This document shows positions 21,101-27,065 of a stretch of 64,000 bases of DNA, piece by piece. Origin of the DNA: Microglena sp. YARC (Eukaryota; Chlorophyta; Chlorophyceae; Chlamydomonadales; Chlamydomonadaceae); assembly GCA_022414725.1 (NCBI GenBank), contig CM039466.1, forward strand, positions 35,585,065 to 35,649,064. The letters are read 5' to 3'. Every line of letters starts with the position of its first letter. The first letter of the stretch is position 1. Under the pieces are notes generated by a model that did not search any database, had not been told where the DNA came from, and saw nothing but the letters and a program-made list of their open reading frames with translations. Made by a program: the position numbers and the translations under genes.

Positions 21101-21415
21101 ACAGCACAACACAGCACAACACAACACAGCAACACGCTCAGCATCATTGAGATTCCCCTAAACATAAAAAAAGCTCCACCACCTACCATGCACCACCACC
21201 ACCACCCATTGTTGGAAATCCCCTTGGAAACAAAACTCTACCACCCACCACTCCTTCAACGTTTTCACACTAGATACTGCTTTCTCCTCTCCCGCTGCAC
21301 ATGTGACAGCGTGTCGACTGGACTTCCACGCTCGCAGAAGGGGTGCTCGACTTTGATGCTGAAAACTGCTTGAGTGCTCTAATCGATTGTGCATGGCGTG
21401 GGAACGCATGTGCAT
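9010..21415 (-). CDS. Gene B: plastid-targeted DUF1802 family protein, six-exon model
   Basis: Six minus-strand exons (21415-21249, 20454-20415, 18707-18650, 12823-12738, 10797-10596, 9143-9010) join in consistent phases into about 228 residues. Family landmarks occur in order: LKEW, GALGEGEQT, LLRKGGIKEPTF, FLLFPTAFH, SPLHIGTDKF, KWRGVQPLTILELRTFRL, GCFSW and SDDEFEQR. This order matches DUF1802 proteins (LKEW...EALGEG.QT.LLRKGGI...FLLFPT..H...HIWT..F...L.W....PL..L.LR...L..P...GC.SWV), known as I recall from cyanobacteria, archaea and plastid-bearing eukaryotes. The molecular function is unknown. The first 45 or so residues look like a chloroplast transit peptide. HIGT replaces the usual HIWT. 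Junction-copy arrays surround exons 2, 4, 5 and 6. Confidence 0.85.
9144..9960 (-). repeat. Tandem copies of gene B exon 6 acceptor end, with inverted exon 5 ends
   Basis: Units of about 180-220 bp contain, on the minus strand, CCACAGTGGATTTGCAAGTG through GAGGGGGCTGTGGC, which is the acceptor and first codons of exon 6. Copies end near 9327, 9515, 9750 and 9935. Each unit also has a G-rich tract and, on the plus strand, a copy of the exon 5 3' end (GACAGCCTGTTTGG ... CTTGG.GTGAGAC). That block is inverted relative to the gene. Confidence 0.85.
9961..10254. other. Gene B intron 5 centre: G/T-rich and C homopolymer tracts
   Basis: Contains one more inverted exon 5 end (about 9990-10040) and GT-rich sequence. 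It also has a short AACTTGCAATTCC...GTGGAAGGA segment resembling a degraded exon 6 acceptor copy, and a C homopolymer at about 10178-10199. Confidence 0.6.
10255..10595 (-). repeat. Tandem copies of gene B exon 5 3' end + donor
   Basis: Four downstream copies on the minus strand read GGAGGACAGCCTGTTTGGAT ... CTTGGTGTAAGTTCACTGG. They encode EDSLFGCSSW and a GTAAGT donor, and lie at about 10275-10320, 10365-10410, 10455-10500 and a shorter fragment before the true exon. They keep both the coding sense and a good donor, so alternative donor use is possible on paper. Confidence 0.85.
10596..10797 (-). CDS. Gene B exon 5 (DUF1802 core)
   Basis: 202 nt between the acceptor CGTTCGCAG|G and the donor CTTGGT|GTAAGT. 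It encodes 67 residues from VTGAWTTKDPAA through SPLHIGTDKFMEAKL, KWRGVQPLTILELRTFRL and the GCFSW motif. This is the most characteristic part of the DUF1802 fold. It enters in phase 0 and leaves in phase 1, matching exons 4 and 6. Confidence 0.9.
10800..11480 (-). repeat. Tandem copies of gene B exon 5 acceptor end
   Basis: Four copies upstream of exon 5 carry (minus strand) a CAG acceptor then codons for VTGAWTTKDLAAI or similar (AWSTKDPDIISAM). They lie at about 10870-10935, 10990-11055, 11282-11355 and 11405-11470. GT microsatellite spacers (up to 180 bp at 11060-11280) separate them. The copies stay recognisably coding but differ at several codons. Confidence 0.85.
11520..11790. repeat. 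T tract and GAGAGT microsatellite
   Basis: A T homopolymer (about 11521-11538) is followed by unique sequence, then about 170 bp of GAGTGAGAGT-type repeat (11618-11785). On the minus strand it reads as a Ser/Leu-rich open frame without meaning. Confidence 0.9.
11800..12080 (-). mobile_element. SINE-like element R3 with a five-fold amplified 44-bp head
   Basis: Five tandem copies of a 44-bp unit (TGGTTGGCCCCAGTGCTAGC ... CCCCCTCAATTGG) run into CTCACGCCTTGTAATAAGGCG and an AT-rich end with TTTATATATTTATT. Single-copy heads of the same family occur near 18036, 18208, 20478 and 7940, so here the 5' module was amplified. Confidence 0.7.
12155..12480. repeat. R1 fragment and GTTGGGG-type G-rich repeat
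   Basis: 12166-12240 is the start of an R1 copy (CCAGGGGTAGGCCAAATATG ... AGGAAGGGCTAAA). It is followed by about 200 bp of GGTGTTGGGG and GTTGAGGTTGACG repeats with a G homopolymer at about 12340-12358. Confidence 0.75.
12490..12720. repeat. TG/TA microsatellite
   Basis: TGTGTGTAAG-type repeats with a long G homopolymer (about 12519-12547), directly downstream of gene B exon 4 on the minus strand. It takes up the donor side of intron 4. Confidence 0.9.
12738..12823 (-). CDS. Gene B exon 4 (FLLFPT motif)
   Basis: 86 nt between the acceptor GCATGCAG|AGG and the donor GTGAAG|GTGAGC. It encodes AAEFLLFPTAFHVAKDVLKE then GVADRYVK. FLLFPT..H is the family hallmark. Two bases complete a Glu codon with the last G of exon 3, and it ends in phase 0. 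Confidence 0.88.
12830..14800 (-). repeat. Minisatellites around gene B exon 4 acceptor
   Basis: Several nested arrays. Acceptor-like CATGCAGAGGTGTCAGAATG copies lie at about 13370 and 13965, with shorter TGCATGCAT-bearing copies between 12880 and 14760. A 76-bp array (about 13440-13870; AGTAGCATCAGGTCAAGCTG ... GATTTAATGAGCATGGAT) has about six copies. A roughly 130-bp array (about 14060-14800; GTACCGTCAGGTCAAGCTGG ... GTAAATTGGCAAAAGGTAAC) has about five. All share the module CAGGTCAAGCTGGC. Confidence 0.8.
13063..13257 (+). mobile_element. hAT-type MITE with perfect 8-bp target duplication
   Basis: A 195-bp element with inverted ends CAGGGTACTACA / TGTAGTACCCTG, flanked by identical GTGTAAAG (13055-13062 and 13258-13265). 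It is full-length homologous to 6333-6526 and matches the fragment at 4590-4639. Intact ends suggest fairly recent insertion into gene B intron 3. Confidence 0.9.
14800..15012 (+). repeat. Dispersed element R4
   Basis: About 210 bp beginning CAAGTCATACGCAGCGTCGC and ending GAAGAGGGGGCTCCGCC. It includes GCGGAAAATTGGCGGAGTG, GGCTGACGTGTCGGGCTTCA, TTTCGGTCGG and GGTAAACATGGG. A second copy with the same order lies at 61368-61588. No coding capacity or clear terminal repeats; the class is unknown. Confidence 0.75.
15015..17225 (+). repeat. 251-bp satellite, about nine copies
   Basis: Nearly identical 251-bp units start around AAGCTGACATGACAAGCG and include ATTAAGCTACTCGATAAGGG and CTATGCATGGTAGCTTCTAC. 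The first and last copies are truncated and more diverged (for example ATTGCTGG for CTAGCTAG near 16907). A 77-codon open frame recurs in each copy. The period is not divisible by three and single-base indels break it (15490, 15893), so it is unlikely to be a gene. Related short segments (TAGCTTCTACGC, CCAGCTTCATTGG) occur at 24475-24640. Confidence 0.95.
17415..17590 (-). repeat. Dispersed element R1, near-complete
   Basis: Starts TATATTGTAGGATTAAATGA and ends GGCCTACCCCTGGACTGTAAC; the sense used here is minus. It matches 23770-23953 and, in the other orientation, 59233-59411 over most of its length of about 175 bp. Confidence 0.85.
17625..17975. repeat. R3-like fragment and about 140-bp tandem duplication
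   Basis: 17630-17700 has TCACGCCTTGCCACGGGGCG ... TTTGCTTGCACTGGGG, related to the R3 head. GAGCTTGGACTACTACACGG ... GCGGCAGGTCGGAAATCGTG then occurs at about 17732 and again at about 17874 with substitutions. Short open frames here are not convincing. Confidence 0.65.
18030..18375 (-). mobile_element. SINE-like element R3, two tandem copies with TAAA tails
   Basis: Two about 170-bp copies (18035-18205 and 18208-18362) contain GGAGGTGCTACATGTGTAGTG, GCGTTCTGGGGATGCTCTAAA, an (AAAT)n run, then GTACGCCTTATT.CGTGTGAGG and GGGGGCCAGCCCAATTTC. The simple tetranucleotide run resembles a SINE tail. No A/B box was confirmed. Confidence 0.6.
18376..18649 (-). other. Gene B intron 3, exon-proximal part
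   Basis: Unique-looking sequence with the exon 3 donor at its upper end (CAGCAGG|GTGCCT). Apart from CGCAACC repeats (18590-18630) no feature was recognised, and no junction-copy array is visible beside exon 3. Confidence 0.45.
18650..18707 (-). CDS. Gene B exon 3 (LLRKGGI motif)
   Basis: 58 nt between the acceptor GGTTTTGCAG|G and the donor CAGCAGG|GTGCC. It encodes VLLRKGGIKEPTFKPGAQQ, the diagnostic DUF1802 LLRKGGI segment. It begins in phase 0, continuing GEGEQT from exon 2, and leaves one base for exon 4. It is the only internal gene B exon with no visible tandem copies. Confidence 0.9.
18790..19025. repeat. 57-bp tandem repeat
   Basis: Three to four copies of AAGTCCATTTAATCTGATTT ... 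TTTTTATTGTTCCTTTGC, with degenerate copies at both ends. Confidence 0.85.
19125..20470 (-). repeat. Array of about 11 copies of gene B micro-exon 2 with both splice sites
   Basis: Each unit of about 100-135 bp has, on the minus strand, a GCAG or GCAAG acceptor, codons close to SVAIGALGEGEQT and a GTGAG donor. It is separated by GGGAGCTGCCTGGAAGCTGC and AAAACAAAAATAAAAGC. Core copies lie near 19206, 19310, 19433, 19552, 19680, 19803, 19905, 20030, 20158, 20279 and 20415. A G homopolymer (19131-19155) starts the array. Some copies have lost a consensus donor (19206) or part of the exon (20158). Confidence 0.85.
20415..20454 (-). CDS. Gene B exon 2 (micro-exon, most upstream copy)
   Basis: A 40-nt exon between CATGCAG|G and ACG|GTGAGA. 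One G completes Trp of LKEW, then SVVIGALGEGEQT. The joined LKEW-SVVIGALGEGEQT-VLLRKGGI has the exact spacing of the family. I chose this copy because it lies closest to exon 1, has a canonical CAG acceptor and a donor in the right phase. Other copies could be used instead. With the alternative AAG acceptor seen in several copies the exon is 39 nt in phase 0. Confidence 0.65.
20478..20660 (-). repeat. R3 fragment and GAATTT repeat
   Basis: 20478-20562 is an R3 head and tail (GTTGGACCCAGTGCAAGCAA ... GGCCCCCCCCGAAATAAGGCG, then TATTTATTTATTTAC). A GAATTTGAATTTGAATTTG tract (20570-20640) and GACCTGCATGG copies follow. Confidence 0.65.
20720..21150. repeat. TG/G tract and CACAA pentanucleotide array
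   Basis: A TGTGTG plus G homopolymer stretch (20727-20762) precedes about 290 bp of CACAA pentanucleotides with CGCAA and CAGCA variants (20820-21130). Five is not a multiple of three, so all frames read Cys/Val/Leu or Thr/Gln/His/Asn. No gene is implied. It lies in gene B intron 1. Confidence 0.92.
21249..21415 (-). CDS. Gene B exon 1 (transit peptide and LKEW start)
   Basis: Begins ATG in the context AAAGCCATGC and runs 55 codons plus two bases to a GTGGGT donor. Residues 1-45 are rich in Ser, Arg, His and Ala with few acids, including SSSFQHQSRAPLL and SSRHAVTCAAGEE. The VTC-A site resembles a stromal processing site. SSVKTLKEW then opens the DUF1802 domain. An alternative donor three or six bases later would give LKEWW; the family spacing favours the chosen one. 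A later Met at residue 3 or 8 is possible. Confidence 0.75.
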
Positions 21416-21429
21416 GGCTTTATCGAGGT

Positions 21430-22780
21430 ATGACGATTGCCGGAATGTAACGATGCGAATGCCAGACTTCAGAAGAAGGAGCGATTGCGATGCGCTGGGA
21501 TTGCTGAACGCAATTTCGCGTTCCGGTTGTTAGTCCCCTTCAATGAGTCAAAGGTGAAAGGTAGGCAGATTATCCCTGTAGTCCTGGATTCACAGGCGAG
21601 GGCAAGCCCCTGCACCTTTTGATAGTAAGGAAGGCCCGTCAGCCCTGAAGTACAACTTATAGTTTCAAAAGCACCCTTCGTCCCTTCCTCTGATATTATT
21701 TTTCATTGAGATCTGTTGGATTTTGTTGCTGGATATTATTATGTAATTGTTACTGCAGCTATAGTTCTTTATCCAGCCCTTCCAATTTTCAGTCCTTTCT
21801 ATTTCCAGGACAAATTTCAGTCATTTCTTTTGATTGGATTGCTTGCACTTTATGGGAATAGCCTCGTCAGTGAATGGAGGTCTATCGCCCTTGGGCAGTT
21901 GCAGAAGGCGACAAGGGGCTCGACATGGTCTTCTTTCTGTCTGCCAGATCCGTGGGTCAAGAGGGAGCTGCGAATGCTTTCGCATCCCGGCTGACTTTCG
22001 CATCCGTTCTTCTTGAGAACGGATCCGTTCTTCTTCAGAACGGATCCGTTCCGATCCCTGGTTCCGATGACGCATCCGATGATGTGGGCGAGCATTTAAG
22101 AATCTTTCTTTGACGAAAGGTTTATGCAGCGGAAATGGGGGCTGTTTGCCGCGTGAGGAAGGCGACAAGGAAAAGAAAAGAAAAGCAGTACGCCTAGTCG
22201 GCGTGAATTAAGGAAGCAGACCAAAGGAGAAGGCGACAAGGGGCTGGAAGGGGATCATGATGTGAAAGGATTAGCAGCCTCCCTCTCGACCCACGGATCT
22301 GACAGACAGAAAGAACCACGTTCCGAGCCCTAGTTCCGATCTGGTTCCGATGACACATCCGATGGAGAAGGTGGCGAAATTGGACGGCAAAGTCACAGAG
22401 GGGTGTTGAACGGATGTGTCCTAGTATGCTTCACTTCCTTGCTCTCTTGCTTCTTTGCATCGTTGCTTTGTTGCTTGTTCCCTGTGATTTTCTATTTGGG
22501 TATGGTTGGAAGACCCCCCCCTGATGCTGTGAAGCTAGATTGTATCGGGTCAACTGTGGCCTGTCTTGTACTGAAACGACCAACGCCGATAGACCTTGTC
22601 CGACTGCGAAATTCCTGCGAAAGAGCAGTAGCAGTATCGGGTGCATGAGTAGCAGGTAGAGTAGAGCCGTGTCTATAATATAACTAAGCCATGTTCGCCA
22701 TCGGGGTGATGAGAACGGTGGCGCATTGGGGCGAATTAGACATGTGCGGGAAAAGGTTAAATGTCGGCTGAGAAAACGCC
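21430..22780. other. Intergenic: inverted copies and a GGATCCGTTCTTCTT repeat
   Basis: No gene recognised. 22003-22058 has about three copies of GAACGGATCCGTTC-type palindromic sequence. A segment at about 21943-21975 (CAGATCCGTGGGTCAAGAGG) recurs inverted at about 22268-22305. The motif GGTTCCGATGACGCATCCGA also occurs twice (22058, 22340). The plus frame 22403-22648 has a hydrophobic start but no family I know. This region would hold the gene B promoter, but no element stands out. Confidence 0.5.
22773..22776 (-). terminator. RNA polymerase III T-run for tRNA-Gln
   Basis: TTTT on the minus strand ten bases past the 3' end of the tRNA gene (GGCGTTTTCTC), the normal pol III stop signal. Confidence 0.7.
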
Positions 22781-22786
22781 GAAACC

Positions 22787-22857
22787 CTTCCCACTGAGAT
22801 TCGAACTCAGGATGCCAGATTCAAAGTCTGGAGTGCTAACCACTACACCATGGGAAG
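22787..22857 (-). tRNA. tRNA-Gln(UUG)
   Basis: Minus strand, 71 nt, no intron. The acceptor stem pairs CTTCCCA with TGGGAAG. The D arm is GTGTAGTGGTTAGCAC. The anticodon stem CCAGA/TCTGG encloses CTTTGAA with anticodon TTG. The T arm CTGAG-TTCGAAT-CTCAG carries the B box. The CCA end is not encoded, as expected for a nuclear gene. The closest class is eukaryotic tRNA-Gln. Confidence 0.93.
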
Positions 22858-22965
22858 TTATCATAATTGATGGCAAGACAAACGATTGTATGTTAATTAT
22901 ACCGGATTGTGCCGAAATAACGATTTGACCGAGCCGATTACTAAGCCGATTTCCCCGCTCTCCTC

Positions 22966-23270
<305 letters not shown>

Positions 23271-23282
23271 GTTAGAACCGGT

Positions 23283-23395
23283 CAATAACAAAGGCCAACT
23301 AGGCTAAAGGGACTTTCTCAACCATGACAGGAAGGGCTAAAAAGAAAAGGCATTGATGAACCGAACCCCAAACACTCGTTATCATAGTTATATAA
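23283..23395 (+). repeat. Dispersed element R1, partial
   Basis: GGCCAACTAGGCTAAAGGGA, CAACCATGACAGGAAGGGC, ATTGATGAACCGAACCCC and a final CACTCGTTATC match the 5' two thirds of R1. Confidence 0.75.
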
Positions 23396-23494
23396 GTTAT
23401 ATTTATCCAAGTCATATGATTATTATTCTACACTATCGCATTTTGCACGGCCGTAGGCGCGGGAACCCAGATCTAATATTCATTAGTCATAGAA

Positions 23495-23720
23495 GTATAT
23501 TTGGGCTCATGAAACGTAGATTCTGAAGCACACTTGAACAGCCCTGCTCTGAATATCTGAATTCAAATTCAAATTCAAATTCAAATTCAAATTCAAGACG
23601 TAGATTCTGAAGCACCCTTGAAGGGCCCTGCTATGAATGTCTGAATTCAAATTCAAATCCAAACGTAGATTATGAAGCACTCTTGAATTACCCTGCCAGA
23701 AGCCCCTACTCAGCATTCCT
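23495..23720. repeat. AATTCA microsatellite with a duplicated GTAGATTCTGAAGCAC block
   Basis: Three copies of ACGTAGATTCTGAAGCACNC and CTTGAA..GCCCTGC blocks are separated by AAATTC repeats. An R1 copy follows. Confidence 0.75.
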
Positions 23721-23764
23721 CTCATCTTCTGACAATTAAATGATCATCCCAGATGAGATGATCA

Positions 23765-23953
23765 TTTAATTATATTGTAGAATTAAATGATCACTGCAGC
23801 ACGAACTCAGCCCCCCGTCGGTAAAACGATTGTTTGGGGTTCAGTTCATCAGTGATTTTTCTTTTTAAGCCCTTCCTACTACGGTTGGGTAAGTCTCTTT
23901 AGCCTATTTGGCCTACCCCTGGACAACATGACACTAAAATACATACATACATA
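23765..23953 (-). repeat. Dispersed element R1, near-complete
   Basis: TATATTGTAGAATTAAATGA through GGCCTACCCCTGGAC. It is about 90 percent like the 17415-17590 copy by eye. The flanks contain ATGATCATTTAAT, which may be part of a target site. Confidence 0.85.
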
Positions 23954-24655
23954 CCCTTGAACCACCCTGCCGTTAGCCTCTACTCAGTATTTATCTAATC
24001 TTCTATTCTTCTAACGGCCAAGAACAATCTGGACCACGTTTCAAGCCTATTTATAAGTACCGGTATTCAATTCCTGCATTGGTAAAAAACATCTGGGCCA
24101 CGTGTCAAGCCTATTCAGGACTAAACAATTCCTGCATTGTTTAATAAAAAAATCTGAGCCACGTGTCAAGCCTATTCAGGACTAAACAATTCCTGCATTG
24201 CTTGATCAACATCACGAAGACTTCTTGCGCCTGAGGTAGTGAGGTATTGGAGCGACAGTGTATCCAGGCAGTCCATCATAATCCGCTTAGTATGATCCCT
24301 GGTTCCCGTGGGTCTTGGGACTTGGAATTGGAAGACGGTGATGAGCAGCCCAGAGTGTATGAAGAACCATGTAAAAATTCAAATTCAAGTTACAGGATCA
24401 GCTTCAAAATCGCCCCGAGAGCCATAGCAACATGAACTATGAACGCCCACCATTGTTTCTTTTGGGGGCTACTCATGGTAGCTTCCAGCCAGCTTCATTG
24501 GCCAGCCAAAGCGTCAATCCCATAGCTTTCAGCTCTATTAGATAGAATGCATGTAATGTCAGCTTCATGACGCACTACCTAGCTCCAGGTTCAGCCCAAG
24601 GACGCAGGGAGCTAGAAACCTAGAAGCTTCTACGCGTAGCCCCCCAAATAAATAG
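23954..24655. other. Intergenic: short duplications and satellite-like fragment
   Basis: Three copies of a block with GCCACGTGTCAAGCCTATT and ACAATTCCTGCATTG lie at about 24020-24205. 24290-24400 (GGTTCCCGTGGGTCTTGGGA ... GAACCATGTAA) resembles 60848-60932, so it is another dispersed repeat. 24470-24640 contains pieces related to the 251-bp satellite (TGGTAGCTTCCAGCCAGC). No gene was recognised. Confidence 0.5.
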
Positions 24656-24656
24656 T

Positions 24657-24856
24657 GACGCACACGCATCACCCCCTGAGACCTGCCACCTTGCACGGTG
24701 CACGCCGATCCTTCATAACAACAGTATCATGTGGCCAGTGCTGTCAGCGCATGAAGAGCCACGCCAGGCAGCCCACTCTGAACACCATCATCACCCCCTG
24801 AGCCCTACCACTTGCCCTACGCATGCACATCCCTCACAGAAGCAGTATGATGTGGG
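24657..24856 (-). repeat. Decayed copies of gene C terminal exon (distal part of array)
   Basis: Two partial copies of the last exon of gene C, covering its transmembrane and tail region on the minus strand. They are the part of the 26243-26690 array that the LINE insertion separated. The end at 24847-24856 (ATGATGTGGG) is one side of the LINE target duplication. Confidence 0.7.
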
Positions 24857-26232
24857 AAATACTCAAATACATCAAGACCTCACTGTCTACTCCGACAGCT
24901 TATGCTCTTGCAGCTTACTAACCTGCACATTTACAAACCCAGCAGAACCTAGGAGAAGAAAGCACCGCGACCTTCTGCAGGACATAGCTACTCACATCAT
25001 CCGCAGACACAACGCTGCTGTTACCACATGCCTGCGTAGGGTCCGATCTCACTCAGGTATCGCAGGGAATGATGCGGTAGACATGCTCTCGAAAGAAGCG
25101 ACGATTAGTTACAATATTATCGGACCTGCTAAAACGGGGGAACGGGCCCATTTAAAAATGTATTGGCCGTCAGACCAGCCCCCCCAACACCCGGCCAACA
25201 ATGTCACCCAGGGAATCAAGGCTAACCTGCCCACCCACCTGCACACCGGGCAGGCCAATACCACAGGCACATACTCCTCTATGTGGGAGCAAGCTTACCC
25301 CTTCCTCCTCCCTCAAGCTAGTAATCGCTTCTGGCAATCCACCGACATCAAATAGTGTCAAAAAATCAAATCCTCAAGGCTAGGCGGGGAAGCCTATGGA
25401 GTAGAAAACTGGCGTACAGATACATACGCCCTTATGGTACCAAAACCATCCCCCCCTCTAATGATAACTGCCCTCTTTGCCACAAAGCACAGGATGGAGC
25501 TGGCCATATTCTTGCTAGGTGCAGCCACCCTGTTTTCAAAGGGATGTATATGAACAGACATAATAAGGCAGTCCAAATCATCCAAAAGGGAGTGCCCAAG
25601 GGAGCTCTGGGGCCCTTCCTTGTACATGGAAGCAGGCACATGTGAGGCGACATCCGACATCCCCACGAGACCCCCAACCAACCTCAAACTCCCTGATCTT
25701 CCCCACACCGCATGGGATAAATACAGGCCTAACCTCCTCCTCATTGACGACGAATCCAAACCAAGAATAGCCTACCTATTTGAAATGGGCTACTGCTCAG
25801 ACACTAACCACCACATAAAATTCCAGGAAAAGAGCGTTCAGCATAAGGAGCTCCAACGTATCCGTCAACAACAAGGATTCCTTGTTCACTACCTAGTCTT
25901 CACCGTAGGTACCACAGGTACCATACCCATCACAACTATTACCAATCTCTCCACCTTAGGGATTAGTCACGAACCATACCCATCACAACTATTACCAATC
26001 TCTCCACCTTAGGAACCCGTCACAAACACGTAGACAAGCTCATCTCTAAGCTGCAAAGAGAATCGTTTGCCTCCTGTACCAGCATTCTTGGCACACGTCG
26101 CATGAAGGAGTCCCTAACGCCTGGAGGGTGACACTTACTATGTCTGCCATGGTGACTTTCCCCAGCTGCGGCGTACGGTAGGGTCCCCTTAACACCACGC
26201 CCCTCCAGGCGTTATCTTTTTCTTTCTTTTTA
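24857..26232 (+). pseudogene. 5'-truncated LINE: RNase H and zinc-knuckle remnant
   Basis: A plus-strand non-LTR retrotransposon 3' fragment, flanked by the 10-bp duplication ATGATGTGGG (24847-24856 and 26233-26242). The first frame has the RNase H motif VYSDS, then VRSHSGIAGNDAVDMLSKEA, which matches the typical (S)HSGI.GNE.AD.LAK end. It stops at 25355. After a frameshift CPLCHKAQDGAGHILARC gives a CCHC-type knuckle. After another shift (about 25620) LLLIDD...AYLFEMGYCSDTNHH and EKSVQHKEL follow, typical of the C-terminus of algal/plant RNase H LINEs. A 43-bp direct duplication lies at about 25930/25973. No reverse transcriptase is left. A T-rich 3' end (TTTTTCTTTCTTTTTAATG) abuts the duplication. 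Confidence 0.85.
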
Positions 26233-26242
26233 ATGATGTGGG

Positions 26243-26690
26243 CGAGGCTATGAGGAGCGAAGAGCCACACCAGGCAGCCCACTATGAGCAACCCAACACA
26301 TAGCGCCCTAGCCGCTTGCACTAAGCACGCCTATCCTTCATAGAAAAAGCAACAGTATGACGTCAAGGGGGCGGCGAGCGCAGGAACGGCCCCGCCAGGC
26401 AGTCCGTAATAGGACCACGACCACACACAGCGCCCTTGCCACTTGCACTAAGCACGCCCATCCTTCATAGCAACTGTATGACGTGGAGGGGACGCCAAGT
26501 GCAGGAACGGCCCCGCCAGGCAGCCCACTCTGAACACCATCATCACCCCCTGAGCCCTGCCACCTTGCACGGTGCACGCCCATCCTTCATAGCAACAGTG
26601 TGACGTGGAGGGGGCGGCGAGCACAGGATCTGCCCCGCCAGGCAGTCTGTAATAGGACCACCACCACACACAGCGCCCTAGCCACTTGCA
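26243..26690 (-). repeat. Tandem copies of gene C terminal exon 3' of its stop codon
   Basis: Four further partial copies of the exon end lie at about 26243-26345, 26350-26470, 26475-26595 and 26600-26690. On the minus strand they retain codons for the membrane segment (VARALCVGLLIVGCLVWLF, GVMMVFRVGCLAG) and parts of the basic tail and KDGRA end, in shifting frames. All lie downstream of the true stop, so they cannot be translated as part of the protein unless alternative acceptors are used. Confidence 0.85.
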
Positions 26691-27065
26691 CTAAGCACGC
26701 CCATCCTTCATGATGACTGTGTGATGTGATCGCCGGCGCGAGCGTGTGAACAGCCATGCCAGGCAGCCCATGATCATCACCATCATCACCCCCAGAGCCC
26801 TGGTGATCTGAACCAGCGTGTCGAAGTGGGGACCATTGAGCGCACTAATGTGCTGTGACATCAGTTGGGTCAGGTTGGTTCGCATCTGGTCAAGGATCTT
26901 ATATTGGACTTGCGCGACCATATGCTTAGTCACCTCCTGTATTTGGGTTTCGTTCCAGTGGTCTTCCTCCAGGTGTACTGCCTTCTGGTACTGCCCATCG
27001 TCGAACATGGACAGCAAGGTCCAGCAGGAGCCTTGGAGGTCGCCTAGGTGTCGGATGAGGCAGGC
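26691..27065 (-). CDS. Gene C terminal exon Z (membrane anchor)
   Basis: The acceptor CACACACAG|GCC opens phase 0 and TAG at 26691-26693 closes it. It encodes 124 residues. ACLIRHLGDLQGSCW completes the last Cys-rich repeat (GSVQ from the previous exon). A helical stretch follows with two N-glycosylation sequons (NET, NLT). Next are a hydrophobic segment (ALGVMMVMIMGCLAWLF), a basic stop-transfer FTRSRRRSHH and the tail TVIMKDGRA. Topology by analogy with GLG1: lumenal repeats, short cytosolic tail. Confidence 0.85.
   Translation of the reverse strand, partial: ACLIRHLGDLQGSCWTLLSMFDDGQYQKAVHLEEDHWNETQIQEVTKHMVAQVQYKILDQMRTNLTQLMSQHISALNGPHFDTLVQITRALGVMMVMIMGCLAWLFTRSRRRSHHTVIMKDGRA

Noticed and set aside
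20652..21373. Long Cys/Val/Leu and Thr/Gln/His open frames
   Set aside because: Translations of the CACAA pentanucleotide array, open in all frames.
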